DNA of 64,000 nt from Umbelopsis isabellina (taxonomy: Eukaryota > Mucoromycota > Umbelopsidomycetes > Umbelopsidales > Umbelopsidaceae), in assembly GCA_016758905.1 (NCBI GenBank), contig JAEPQZ010000005.1:744001-808000 (forward strand). Reading direction: 5' to 3'. The notes beneath the pieces are model-generated. The model was not told the origin of the DNA and did no database searches. It saw only the letters and a list, made by a program, of their open reading frames with translations. Positions 1 through 11,318 of the stretch are shown here, piece after piece. Within the stretch, counting starts at the first letter, position 1; the number at the start of each line of letters is the position of its first letter. A program made the position numbers and the translations under genes.

Positions 1-96
1 AACGATTGATACTAAATATTTTTTCAAGGTTAATGATATTGTGGTAATCTGTGGTTGCAAGCTGGAACTGCTGGATCTCGGGATCTCGAATCTTAC

Positions 97-156
97 CTTA
101 AAGCGTCGCTCGCCTTCTCCAGTGTTGAGTTCACTAGGAATGACCGAGTCCCTCAT
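97..156 (-). CDS. Possible first coding exon of a gene leaving the left edge
   Basis: An ATG at 156 on the minus strand opens a 20-codon stretch (MRDSVIPSELNTGEGERRFK) that ends exactly at a good splice donor (AAG|GTAAGA at 97/96). A TATA-like sequence lies about 30-40 bp upstream. The rest of the gene would lie beyond position 1. I do not recognise the peptide. The plus strand also stays open here for some 60 codons without obvious meaning, so the call rests only on ATG, donor and TATA together. Confidence 0.3.
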
Positions 157-184
157 AATCGGTAATGGTCAATTAGAAATACTA

Positions 185-195
185 CTTTATATAAC
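185..195 (-). promoter_or_regulatory. TATA-like box
   Basis: On the minus strand this reads GTTATATAAAG, about 30-40 bp upstream of the possible start codon at 156. It supports a minus-strand transcription unit leaving the window to the left, divergent from the phosphatase gene that starts at 443. Confidence 0.3.
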
Positions 196-341
196 ACAGT
201 AAGCCTGCCGTAAGATTACTGTCGTTATAGATTTCTAGCGAGGGTTGAACGTTACTGAACTTTGACTGCTGATAGACTTTTTTTTTTTCTTATAAAAAAA
301 AAGTTAATGTGAATCGAAAATTTTACCTTAAAAATGAAATG

Positions 342-349
342 CAGTCACG
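342..349 (+). promoter_or_regulatory. Homol-D-like element CAGTCACG
   Basis: CAGTCACG lies 94-101 bp upstream of the ATG at 443, in gene orientation. The same octamer with A or G in the last position sits at a similar distance from several other genes of this window. In Schizosaccharomyces pombe the Homol-D box CAGTCACA replaces TATA in ribosomal-protein and other housekeeping promoters; the parallel here is inference. Confidence 0.45.
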
Positions 350-442
350 GCGCGACGGTGTAAATGGAATCTTCTTGAGAGCTATTTTGACCGTGACCTT
401 GCTTTGACTGCGGCCCTGAGCTGCCTTGTGTCTCTTGTCAAT

Positions 443-1378
443 ATGCCCGTCGGACCATCGGAACAGTATCTAGCTATATGTCAGCACCCTTCTATACTTT
501 TGTCAGATCCAACAAAACCTTTAATCGTACTAGATCTTCATGGAACACTATGTCATGCTGAACGCATTCCCGAAACCCGTCGAACCGTAGGCTGCTACGT
601 ACGACCAAATTTTGACGCTTTCATGGATTATCTTATAAGATACTTTGAGGTAGCGATTTGGTCTAGTGGAAGGCCAGAATCTGTAAAGTTTCTTTCCGAG
701 ATATTCGATAAAGAACATCTGAAGAAAATTAAGCTCATATGGACAAGGGATAACTTTGGCCTCAACCACGCCGATTACAAAGAGAATGTCTTGACCTATA
801 AAGATCTTGATCGCTTATGGGAACATGTTGTCGAAAAGAGAGTATATTACCCCAAAGTATTCAATGCTTCAAATACAATTCTGTTGGACGACTCTTTCAA
901 AAAATGTGCCATGCAACCATATAACTGCGCCATCCTACGAACATTTGATCCAGATGACAGGATGTACAAAGTATATGGCGATAACGAGCTTCGATTTTTA
1001 ATACCATACCTTGAGCGAGCCAGACACCAATCTAACATTGCGAATTGGATGCGCCGTAACCCATATGTTAGCATTCATCCAGCCGAAACAAGTGCACTCA
1101 ATTACTTTGAAGCCAGATATGTCTCTCGCCGTGAAGAGGAAGCAGTCGCTCGACCGCGTAATATATCCCATACTCCCTCCTCCCTTACTCCAGAGACTGG
1201 TAGAAGCACAAACAAAGACGAAATGAATCTCGATAATATTGAAGTTACAACTATACATATAACACCACCTGCCAAGTTGAAACCCCTTCAAAATACCACA
1301 CGTGCTGAGGATGTACAACCAGCAGAGTTCGAGCGGCTGTTCAACAACATTTTTCACCAACCTACTCCATCCTCATAA
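443..1378 (+). CDS. FCP1/NIF-type HAD phosphatase-like protein
   Basis: Single-exon gene, 311 aa counted from the ATG at 443 (MPVGPSEQ); the frame is open further upstream but without an ATG. Residues about 25-205 form an FCP1-homology (NLI-interacting factor) HAD domain. Motif I is VLDLHGTLCH, motif II is AIWSSGRPESV, and the distal acidic motif is ILLDDSFKK. FCP1/SCP enzymes remove phosphate from serine/threonine, classically on the RNA polymerase II C-terminal domain. The canonical motif is DxDx(T/V): here the nucleophile Asp is kept but the second Asp, the general acid/base, is His, so activity may be reduced, altered or lost. The C-terminal third (about 230-311) is polar and probably disordered. 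It converges on PDX1 with a 155-bp gap. Confidence 0.8.
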   Translation: MPVGPSEQYLAICQHPSILLSDPTKPLIVLDLHGTLCHAERIPETRRTVGCYVRPNFDAFMDYLIRYFEVAIWSSGRPESVKFLSEIFDKEHLKKIKLIWTRDNFGLNHADYKENVLTYKDLDRLWEHVVEKRVYYPKVFNASNTILLDDSFKKCAMQPYNCAILRTFDPDDRMYKVYGDNELRFLIPYLERARHQSNIANWMRRNPYVSIHPAETSALNYFEARYVSRREEEAVARPRNISHTPSSLTPETGRSTNKDEMNLDNIEVTTIHITPPAKLKPLQNTTRAEDVQPAEFERLFNNIFHQPTPSS

Positions 1379-1533
1379 AGCGTAATTATTTAGCCTCTAC
1401 GAATACGGCACGTTGTTGTTTCGTATTCATTATAGCATAATCATCAGTATAAAAATATAAATATATCAATTACAGCAAATGCATATATCTTTTATTTTTT
1501 AATGAAATCATTCGTTTTTGACGTCTATAATAC

Positions 1534-3446
1534 CTATGCAACTAATTCTTCAGGATGTTGAATGTAGTACTCAACTCTATCCAAGAAGACTGATGCCTTC
1601 GCATCATTCAAAACTTGTCCCTTCTTTTCTCCTCCTTCCAACTTCAATTCAACAGAGTGAAATCCAGATGACGTCTTTGCTGGAGAGAGATATAAATCAT
1701 CGCTAGCAGCCATTTTGACAGCCTTAGGTTGTGACACAGACCTGCTTCCACCAAGGAAGTCAAGGAGATCTACATAGTTACCAGTGTTCTGGCTAGAGCT
1801 ACCGATCTTCTTGCTTGAGCTGATGGTCAAGGAGTATGGTTTTGAAGGTTCGTACGTGTTGGAAATGAAATCGTAATTGGGTGGGGCGAGATTAAAGATA
1901 CTGTAAATTGACGTTAGTTACTTGATGATATTGATCATATGAAATTCTACGATATGACTTACTTAAATTTTCCACCCTTGTAAGAAGTTGAGAAGGTATT
2001 GCCGAGGCTGTGCGAAGGAACCACGCCAGAAGAGCGTGGGCCAGCTGTTGATGGCTTAGCCACGTCACGTAGGGCGCGAGCAGCTGCCTTAGCAAAGAAC
2101 TCATCCAAAGTAAGGTCTGAATTGTGAGTGGCTGACAATGAGATGTTAGTGATTGATACATAAATACGACTTCACTCATACAGCAACTTACCATTAATGG
2201 AATTGCGCAAATTGAAGAGATTATCAACAGCAACCGATTTGCTAATGTACATGGGAATAGCAGGCTGCTCAGCTGCCTTGGCCTTGGCACCTTCCTTAGC
2301 AGCAGGCTATAATAACAGCGTTCATCAATGCTTTTTGCTCTATATTGACAGGATGCTCTTTTAAACGCTGTACGCAACTTACCTTTGCGAATACAATCTG
2401 ATCTCTAGGGGGAGCAGCAGTCTTTGCGAAGGGAGGTGGAGCTTTGTAATTGATGAGACCCAAATGACCCAAGACATCACCCTTCAAAAGCCGACCATTG
2501 GGACCGGTAGGCTTGATTTGGGATGCATCCTTAACACCATGCTTAAGCAACAAACTCAAGACTGCTGGAGAGAGGGGCTTTTCCAACTTGCTTGTGTCAA
2601 GATCATGATGATCGATAGGCTCGACAGGTGTAGCTGGTGCTGCAGCTGGCTTTTCTTCAGCCTTCTTCACTTCTGCTGGAGCTGCTTGCGCGGGCTCATC
2701 TTTAGGAATTTCGATGTTTGAAAGGTCGTCTCCCTCTTCGGCAAGCAACGCAATGGTGGTATTGACAGGAACTCGCTCTCCTTCTTGAACCTGTAAAGGG
2801 TATGTCCGTTAGATCCTTTTCATATGTGGAACTTAATCTACATGCACACTTACAAGAATTTTCGCCAAGATACCATCATCAGCAGCGTCGACATCGATTT
2901 GAGCTTTGTCGGTTTCAACCTCGAGGATAATGTCGCCAGCAGCAACTTCATCACCTACAGCCGAAAGAATAAAATATTCCGTCAGCCTGTTATCCATAGC
3001 TCAAAAAAAAACCTCGCCCTGTCTCTTCTAACATCTTTTCGTAGTTGATAGGCACGACGGATTAAGCCGGAAACTGCACTCACCTTCTTTCTTTTTCCAC
3101 TTGATGATAGTTCCTTCAGTCATAGTGGGGCTCATGGCCGGCATTCCAAACTTGCTGATTGCTGCCTGGACTGATGAACTATGGAACCCTGTGACGTTCG
3201 ACAAATTATATTAGTTGAAAACATTTGAAAATTTCATAGCTTATATGCTGAATGGCAATTTTTAAAACAGAAGCTGCTCTTGTAGTCATTGGCTGCCTGT
3301 CGTGTAATGACAATACACTTATGACAAGCGCAAATGACAAAACAAAACAGCTGTAGGTTTTGGATGTTACGCCAGTACGTACCATTACTGGTAGCTCTCT
3401 GCGCTGAAGCAGCTGTTGCCTTTCTAATGACAGTGAAACGAAGCAT
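1534..3446 (-). CDS. PDX1: Pyruvate dehydrogenase complex protein X (E3-binding protein)
   Basis: Seven exons: 3446-3383, 3188-3084, 2954-2854, 2790-2383, 2306-2192, 2116-1963 and 1900-1534; 437 aa. It starts with a mitochondrial-type presequence ([18 protein letters not shown]). A lipoyl domain follows ([18 protein letters not shown], with lipoyl lysine in [10 protein letters not shown]), then an Ala/Pro/Glu linker and a peripheral-subunit-binding domain ([20 protein letters not shown]). The C-terminal part is short, lacks the E2 acyltransferase active-site motif and has the fungal PDX1 look ([20 protein letters not shown]). This separates it from true E2. PDX1 anchors dihydrolipoamide dehydrogenase to the E2 core in the mitochondrial matrix. 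Every junction keeps frame. A Homol-D-like box lies about 95 bp upstream. Confidence 0.93.
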
Positions 3447-3536
3447 GCTGTGCACGACTCTTTTGTAAACAGTCGCTGTAAAGAAAATCGATTTTATCAA
3501 AGTTACCCGCTCGGAAAGTGGTGGGAGGCAAATACC

Positions 3537-3544
3537 TGTGACTG
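3537..3544 (-). promoter_or_regulatory. Homol-D-like element upstream of PDX1
   Basis: Reads CAGTCACA on the minus strand, 91-98 bp upstream of the PDX1 start codon (3446) and in gene orientation. It is a perfect match to the fission-yeast Homol-D octamer. Confidence 0.5.
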
Positions 3545-6249
3545 CTCCGGACGGGAAACTTTTTTTTGGGGCAATCGCGAAGGTAAATTTCACGGCCACG
3601 GTGATATGAGGTTTAAAGGAGACAGCTTCCTTGTATGAAGACCGCGATCACCTTTGCGTGCTGTAAGCACTCACGTCCTTTTAGTGTTGAATTCATTTAA
3701 TTGTGGCAACGTAAAACGAGAGAGGTACCTGCCAGTATGTTGACAATGATATCGGATTCGGGTGCTGTGAGAATACCTCAAAATTGAGAATTTTGCTGCC
3801 GACTTTTAACGAGCAACTACAACTTCAAATGAAGACGATATGCATATTATTGAGCAAATTTTAATGTTTTTATTTTCTGTCTTGCTGTAGGTGTTTTGAT
3901 TCATGGACTTGAGATACATCGAGCATATGAACACACCTGCATATCAGCACAGATAGTTACGCTGTATACGGTAAATGTCTATTTATTTGTTTTTGAAGAA
4001 ACGATCTGAACAAACTGCATTATCGCCTTGCAGTAAAGCACTACGAAACAGAAATATTTTAGAGAGGTTATAACAGCTACTTTCTGTATTATCTACTACA
4101 AAGGCTTAACAAAAAATAAAAAAGTCCAATGCACTGTAAACAGTTGCTGCACCTCAGTTACATGAACTTTACCATGAGAGACTCCAATTTAGCGCTACTT
4201 AAAGCACTTACTATTTCGTTCGAAGTTGTCTTAATGCTTATGTTCTGCATAATTCTATGGATCTTGTTCTAAGAAAAGATGCAACTTTTTCTTAATTCAG
4301 GTTTTCTTAAATTTAACCTATGCCTAACTTGAGAAAATTGCAAATAATTTATTTATCGGCATCACAGATAAAAATATTCAGATACTTGAGCGTTAAATTG
4401 AAAGGTGCTTATTCGAATCAAGTTCGAATTATATACAAGTACATAGAATTATGCTAATCTTGATTTTATTACAACAATCTTAAAAGTGGCAACTTGAATG
4501 AGGCAATCGCTTTTCTGTTAAGAAAGAGAGACGCTACGGTCACGATAAACGTCTTTTTGTCAACTTCCCTTTTGTACGGAAGTATCAACCAAAAAAAGCC
4601 TCTTAGTCAACTTCTTATTATGTTTCATATTATTACTGATTTTCTTATTTTACATTAAAATCGCAGTGGGTTTTGCATGGACAAATATCGATGGTGTCTG
4701 TAGCGTTAGTCATGTCTGACTTTCTATAAAGTCATCACGTAAGGTTCTACTCAGATTCATGGAGCTGCTTGTTGAAGCCGACCTTGGCGTTATCAAGATT
4801 GTTACGTATCAATTTATAGCTTACCATAGAGTATATTGTGAAAACAACACGAAAGTCCATTTGAATCAATACTCCAGGGATTGTATCAGATTCTGTTTCA
4901 AATTTCTTGCCCAGTTTTCTGGTAATTGCCGAAAGGCATCACTTTATAAACCAATATACTCAATTCATTCTATCTTATCAACGACTACCCGGTAAAAGCT
5001 TGCACGCGTGTTCTTTACCAAAAATATAAGAAACATTGTGTCGATCTTCCAGTTTTGGAAGCCACATTCACTCACTGTGGTGTTGTAGCACAATAATCCT
5101 AAACTGATTGAAAAACTTTTTATTCTTCACAACCTTTGCTCTTGCAGTATAGAAATTGTGGCTCTTTAAAAGCACAATTCGAAACATATTGGACAATTCT
5201 GCACATGTGGCTTAATAATGTGCCTAGGGGGGTGTTTTTCTTACTTTTACATCTCAGGCGCCCGATAGTATTTACTAACAATTGTTATTGTAGCCACACG
5301 TGATGGTTAGAAGGGGCGATTATTGGCAATCTCCTAAACCCTTTACACTCCTGTATTTTTCAGTAATTAATGCCAACCCGAAGATGCACTGAAACTTTAT
5401 CAGGTACGATACTTTAGAAACTCTGCAAAGTACTAAAAAAAGGTTGCTTGAATGACGAGCAAAGCGAATAACGGTTTGGTTTCAAAACGGCTTCTGACAT
5501 TTCCTTTATTTTGCTATAGAGTGCAAACACTTATTTGGCGAAATCTGAGCCGCAGGTTGAAATTGACGCATCTTAAAATAGTGACCTGTAACAAGAAAGG
5601 AGAATTAATGTCGCCTATATCCACATCTGGTCAATTTTACTGGACCTCATTACATCCCAGGAGCCCAGATGTTATTTGGAAGGAGGTGCTATAAGGGCAT
5701 ACGTATCTTGTAGTGAGAATCTGAATGCTGCAAGTGAACCCATCGAGGATATAAATCGAGAGTATAATATTAGCTTGAAACTATAATACAGTGCTTTAGA
5801 ATAGATAGAACCATGGGAAGTGGTCTGTCATTTTTACCGGGTATAGCGAAACAGTTTGAAACTCAGGAGTTTCATTGTCTTTACTTCAAGAATTGTCAAT
5901 TGAACCTACAAATCCAAACCAAAACCACTGCATTTCCGAAACGCACGTCAAAATGAAGGCGATAGACTGACAACTTGGAGGCGTTTATGGCTGATTGATT
6001 AAAAAATAGAGTGCATGGAAGTGGGTATTTTGTGTTACTCGGTCACTAAATTTAGTAGGCAGTGATTGTGGATTCCAGGAATTCGACAAGGCGGGGGCCG
6101 ACAATCAAAAAATAACCCTGTAAGGCTGTGCTCCGTCCTCCCCGACCCCTCTAAATAGAATTTGATGTACGCTGGACACTTTGCATAAAAGGGCCAAATC
6201 TTCAAACGCCAGGAAATCGTTCAATTTCTACATTTTTCTCCTTTTTGTA
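3545..6249. other. Gene-poor AT-rich stretch
   Basis: About 2.7 kb between the PDX1 promoter and the chitin deacetylase, the longest interval here without a supported gene. Open frames are short (at most about 80 codons, for example 4759-4995 and 5452-5694), lack convincing ATG/splice structure and resemble no family I know. I saw no tRNA, snRNA, terminal repeat or transposase-like frame. Close to the deacetylase (6085-6160) the DNA becomes locally G/C-rich, with a CCCCT stress-element-like word near 6145. Confidence 0.6.
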
Positions 6250-7683
6250 ATGCTTTTCACAAAAGGATTGTTCTTCGTTGCTGCTTGCACCTTGACAAGC
6301 ACCGCTTTGGCTGCAGTTACCACCGACGCCACAGATAGCGCCAGCCCTTCAGCTACATCCTCTTCAGCTCCTGCTTTGAACACTACAACTGGCGGTGACA
6401 CCACTGCGAGTAGTGGAACTTTCACTTTCAAGGACAAGTATCCTGCTGCTGGATCAGTCCCTGTTCCTAAGCCAGAGTGGGTTGCTGCTTTGGATCAAAA
6501 CGCAATTGCTAAGGCCCCTGTCTATAGCGCCAATGGCGATGGTATGATGAATATATATATGTCTCTACAACATGATATTTAAATTCATTTCTAATCAACT
6601 TGTAATCTAGCTGGCCCAAAACAAGAAGGCAAAGACGATACTTGGTGCGACTGGACTTTCACGCTTTGCACTCGACCAACAGATATTGTTGCATGTCCTA
6701 AGGGTCAATGGGGTCTCACATATGATGATGGTCCTACCCAATTCTCTCCAAAGCTCTATGATTACCTTGACAGTATCAATCAGAAGGCCACTTTGTTCAT
6801 GATTGGTGGTCAAGTGCTCCAATACCCCGATCTTGTTCTCCGCGCCTTCAAGGCTGGTCACGAACTTGCTATTCACACCTTCTCCCACTCATACCTCACA
6901 ACTCAAAGCACCGAATCCATTGTTGGTGAACTTAAGTGGACTGAGCAAGCCATCTTTGAAGTTACTGGTGTCCATCCCAAGCTTTTCCGTCCTGTATGTT
7001 CAATTTCATCTATAGCTGAAATAGCTATAATGTTATTATTACCCCTAATTATACCTCTCCTATTGACACAAATAATTTTTTTCTTAGCCTTATGGAGATA
7101 TCGATGATCGTGTTCGTGATATCGCTAAGCAACTTGGTTTTACACGTGAGTTTTTCATTTATAGCTCCTTACCTCACAATCTACAAATATTAACCTTGGT
7201 GAACTTAATACAGCTGTCATCTGGAACCATGACACCGATGATTGGATGCTAGGTGAAGACAAGAGCTTCCAAGCCGGCTGGATCGATGCCAATGTTACTG
7301 CATGGGCTAATGAGGCTGCTACTGCTAGTGACGGTGGTATTTCTCTTGAACACGATTTGTATCAAGGCACCGTTGACGCTGCTATCCGCGTTTTGCCAAT
7401 TTTGAAGAAGAGTTATGATGTCAAGCCTGTCGGTGCCTGCTCCGGCTGGACCAGTGTCTACAAGGAAGCCACCAATGTCAACGCATCTGCCAGCGCTAGC
7501 TCTGTTGCTCCTTCTTCCAGTAGCACACAACAACAACAACAGTCTGCCTCATCTAACGGCGGTGCTAGCGCATCAGCGGCCGCTGCTGGTGCAGGTGAAT
7601 CTCATGCTAGCGCAGCCAACAAGCAAATTGTCGGTACTGCCCTTTCTGGCTTGATTGTCCTTGCCGCTGCCGCCTTGTTTTAG
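6250..7683 (+). CDS. Chitin deacetylase, secreted and probably GPI-anchored
   Basis: Four exons: 6250-6541, 6611-6993, 7088-7145 and 7214-7683; 400 aa. An N-terminal signal peptide (MLFTKGLFFVAACTLTSTALA) is followed by a Ser/Thr/Ala-rich stretch. The NodB polysaccharide-deacetylase domain carries all five motifs: TYDDGP (metal and catalytic Asp), HTFSHS (metal His pair), RPPYGD (split by intron 2), DTDDW and ISLEHD. It then has a long Ser/Ala/Gln-rich spacer and a hydrophobic tail ending AGLIVLAAAALF-like, typical of a GPI signal. The enzyme removes acetyl groups from chitin to make chitosan at the wall, a major Mucoromycota polymer. The start is the first ATG in frame that opens the signal peptide. 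Substrate specificity within carbohydrate esterase family 4 is inferred. Confidence 0.93.
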
Positions 7684-8197
7684 ACAATGACTCTATATGA
7701 CAAGAAACATATAGCTCCTCTTACCATACACCAAGTGCTGAAATGCACACCGATATCATCAATTGGTACTCACACTATGAGACCAGAGTCCAAAATAATC
7801 CAGTACTAATTCGCTTATCATAAACAATTAGAGCTCATCTTATATATGCAAATCAGATATTTTCCCTGTCTCTTGTTTAATACACTGTGCTTTTAGTTTA
7901 TACATCTATGGACATATAGTTTGCAATGTGCGTGCCCCTCTTTTTTCTTTTTAAAAAATGTTATCTAATTCTGGATTTTATTGATGCTATACGATTCACA
8001 GCCTGAAAAACTAGTTACAACCGCTATTACATGGGTAGCATGATTATTATAATCATGTAATTTGAATTGCTTTATTATATTGATGCTTGATTTTTGTTGC
8101 GTGCAGTCCCCTACTCGTCATGTCCTTTATTTCGGTTGCTCAACGAAGCCTTTAATCACCAGAATTAGTTCAATGTGTATTGACTTATTCATGTTCT
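7684..8197. other. Convergent 3' intergenic DNA
   Basis: AT-rich spacer between the 3' ends of the deacetylase and the zinc-finger gene. It has T-rich and TTTATA-type signals that would suit polyadenylation, and a near-palindrome around 8039-8060 (CATGATTATTATAATCATG). No coding frame is supported. Confidence 0.5.
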
Positions 8198-8628
8198 CTA
8201 GCAGTTTCTGACATTACCTGGGAAACAAGTCTCGAGAGGCTTGCTATGCTTGTTTTCTGAGTGTTCGCTCAAACTATATAGGCAGTAATTAGTAAAACGG
8301 TCAGACTCGACCATGTTCCTCAGGTACCAAGTTACTTACGCCTTTGCGCGAACAGTGCATAGAAATGTTTGTCGGCAAGTTTGACAAATAATAGTCTTAG
8401 CGGCGTTGTTCTTACAAAACATAAACAATTAGGTTTTAAAAAGTAGTAATTGTACTATGAAATTGTCTGCTCACCACTTTCAGCTGAGATGTAGGACCCT
8501 TCTTGGCATCCTTTGCGTTGCGCTCACGCTTCATCTGGGCTTTCTGACCCTGGAGCAAAGCAATTAGAGTAAGTTACCAATACCTTCAACTCTCGCCCTT
8601 ATTTCTGGCCGATACATACGTTACCCAT
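8198..8628 (-). CDS. Small C2H2 zinc-finger protein, ZNF706/At2g23090-like
   Basis: Four tiny exons: 8628-8620 (MGN), 8549-8475, 8410-8340 and 8273-8198; 76 aa, all junctions in frame. The N-terminus is a basic SERF/4F5-like segment (GQKAQMKRERNAKDAKKG). It is followed by a single zinc finger with ligands Cys-x2-Cys (CQTC) and His-x4-His (HSENKH), ending KPLETCFPG plus a short tail. This layout is that of the eukaryotic ZNF706/At2g23090 family: small, basic, one zinc finger. Its role is poorly defined; the human member has been linked to gene regulation. The call rests on the match of the whole architecture, including the CFP near the C-terminus, which cannot arise by chance across three splice junctions. 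Confidence 0.85.
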
Positions 8629-9217
8629 TTCAAATTAGCGAATGTGTGTGCAATAACAAACAAAAGCACAAGCGGTGTCTCTTTTGGCTCTAGAAAATTT
8701 TTTATTGGTGCTGCACAACTATACAAAAAGTGGTGTGGCGAAGACAATGAGCTTATCCACAGTTTCCCTTTACCCTTAAAATAAAATTCGTGCCTATTTG
8801 CTTTTCGCGTTGAAATTGATCAATCAATGCGCATTTAGTGCGTTCTGTTGTTGCTGACTGCCAAGTGACATAACCCGCTTTCGCTAACCGAAAATTCCAT
8901 GTGCCAGACATACCAAAAGCATTGTTTGATTGTGCGACCTTCCTGCAATGTACTATAGCAACAGCAGCCGATAGCAAATATCTTGATGTTGCGGCGCTGC
9001 GTCTAATTGCCGTTCTTACATAGAGTAGTCCGTTCCACGACTTTGAATCTATCCCTTACCCTATTTCTCCATATGGAGAATAGTTGGCATTATTGCCGAC
9101 TAACAGCTTTGGCCGAAGTATAATTTACTCTCCGCCGTCCCCGTCACCTTATCCCAACTTAAATACTTACGTGCAACTCTTTTCCAAGCTAACTTACCTT
9201 CTCTTTCGACTAAAATA
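8629..9217. other. Divergent promoter region, zinc-finger gene / FGGY kinase
   Basis: About 590 bp between two divergent start codons (8628 minus, 9218 plus). Pyrimidine-rich tracts precede the kinase ATG. A 74-codon minus-strand frame (8753-8977) has no family resemblance. No further feature is visible. Confidence 0.5.
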
Positions 9218-11005
9218 ATGAAATACTTTGTTGGTATTGATGTGGGCACTGGGTAAGCACCTTATCGACTTCTATTGAAGCCATGCAACTTGTTCTGACA
9301 GGTATCATATAGTTCTGCTCGTGCTTGCGTTATTGACTCTCAAGGCGACGTTCTTGGTCTACACGTCGAAGCTACAAAGACATGGAATCCACGTCATGAA
9401 ATTTACGAGCAATCTACAGAGAACATTTGGACCTGTATTTGTAAGTCTGTGAAGGAGGCTGTAGCAAAGTCTGGCATTAAGCCTGAGGATATTCAAGGCG
9501 TCGGCTTTGATGCCACTTGCTCTCTGACGATCACGGACAAGAATGGTGCGCCGCTTAGTGTGGATCCTGAAAGTGGTTTCAATGAACATGAACGAAACAT
9601 CATTCTATGGGCTGATCACAGAGCTATCGCACAAGCCAACCGTATCAATGCAACGGAGCACAAGGTGCTCCAATACGTTGGAAAGACCATCAGTCCGGAG
9701 ATGGAAATCCCCAAGACCCTCTGGCTCAGTGAAAATATGCCCCAAGAGAAGTTTGAACAAATCGGCCACATTTTTGATCTCCCAGACTATTTGACTTTCC
9801 GAGCAACTGGTTCATTGGCTCGCTCTACCTGTTCTGTCACCTGCAAATGCTCATTCGTTCCTTTGGGTATCGAAGACTCTAAAGGCTGGAACGAAGATTA
9901 TTTCAGAGCTATAGGATTGGGTCAAATGGCGGACGAAGGCTTTAAAAGACTGGGAGGCATTCCAGGAGAGACTGGGGTATACCACCATGCCGGTGAGCCT
10001 GTTGGAAATGGCCTCAACAAGCAAGCCGCCCAAGATCTAGGTCTTATTGAAGGCACACCGGTTGGTTCAGCAGTCATTGATGCATATGCCGGTGCAATTG
10101 CTACACTTGGTGCTAGCTCATCCCGAGAAGAAGCTCATGAAATGGCCAGCCGACCTCTCAAAGAAAGCTTGTTGCACCTTGGTGCTAACCGTTTAGCAAT
10201 CATTTGTGGTACTTCAAGTTGTCACATTGCCATGGCTCCCGAAGCTATCTTTGTGCCAGGTGTGTGGGGACCTTACAAATCAGTTTTGTTACCCGATATG
10301 TGGTGTGCTGAAGGAGGACAATCTTCCACGGGGCAGCTCATTGACCATATTCTCAATAAGCATCCTGCAATTGAGGAAGCCAAGCAGATGGCCAAGGAAC
10401 GTGATACGAATGTGTATGCTTTCCTAAACACATATCTGGAAGAGAAGAAACAAAAGCACAATTTCAAATACCTAGAGGAGCTGGTTTCTCAGCTTCATAT
10501 CTATCCCGATTTCCATGGCAATCGTTCTCCTTTGGCCGATCCTACCTTGCGTGGAGTGATCGTAGGAAACTCCTTGGATGCTAGCGTCGATGATCTCGCC
10601 GTGAAATATTTGGCCACACTGCAAGCTATCTCTTGCCAAACTCGTCACATCATTGAGTCTCTCAACTCCTGTGGCTATACTATTGATACGCTCTGCCTTT
10701 CCGGTGGTCTCTGCAAAAACCCTATTTTTGTTCAGCTTCATGCTGACATTACTGGTTGTAAGGTTATACTTCCTAAGAGTATAGAAGGCGCTGTTGTCAT
10801 TGGTGCTGGATTCCTAGGCGCTAGAGCAGCTGGCCTTAGTGATAACCTCTGGGATGTAATGATTAAACTTGGTCAAGCCGGTGATGTGGTAACTCCATCT
10901 GAGGATTCTCATATTAAGACTCTCAATGAGCGACGATACAAGGTCTTCAAGCTTATGCTAGAAGACCAGCGTAGATATCGCAGAATTATGGCTGGAGAGG
11001 AGTAA
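9218..11005 (+). CDS. FGGY-family carbohydrate kinase, probable D-ribulokinase (YDR109C/FGGY type)
   Basis: Two exons: 9218-9252 and 9313-11005; 575 aa, the usual length of this subfamily. The phosphate-binding N-terminus MKYFVGIDVGTGSARACV is cut by the only intron. Catalytic-domain signatures include GVGFDATCS, WADHRAIAQA and the DAYAGAIATLG segment. The ATP-side signatures GTSSCHIAM and LSGGLCKNP and the HGNRSPLADPTLRG loop are typical of yeast Ydr109c and human FGGY. Those enzymes were shown to phosphorylate D-ribulose, probably as metabolite repair. The cytosolic sugar-kinase call is firm and the exact substrate is inferred. A second AG (9300) lies 12 nt upstream of the chosen acceptor, but only the acceptor at 9312 restores the G-T-G-S-A motif. 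Confidence 0.9.
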
Positions 11006-11318
11006 AGTAGAATTGCCTTATATATAAAGATATGGTCACGACAGAAGAGCACATCGAAACAACATTAGAAATCTTGCAGATCAATAAACCATTGTACATT
11101 GTTATAAAATATATAAAGGACTTTTCGCAATAGTATAGTGGACTTTATCAAAGCAGCATATAGGATCCATCGAAAAGTGTTATATGCTAATCGAATATTA
11201 AGCTCAGACATCAATACGTTGAATCTAAACACGATAAGGAAAAGTTAGACAGAAACACAAAGATTTTGGTTTATTGGTTATTTGTGGGCTCTGATATGCT
11301 GTGTTAACGTATCATTAT
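11006..11318. other. Convergent 3' spacer
   Basis: 313 bp of AT-rich DNA between the ends of the kinase and the minus-strand RPL23 copy. Nothing coding is visible. Confidence 0.5.

Noticed and set aside
8039-8060. Near-palindrome CATGATTATTATAATCATG
   Set aside because: Short, AT-rich, in a 3' spacer; no sign of an operator or terminator in a eukaryotic context.
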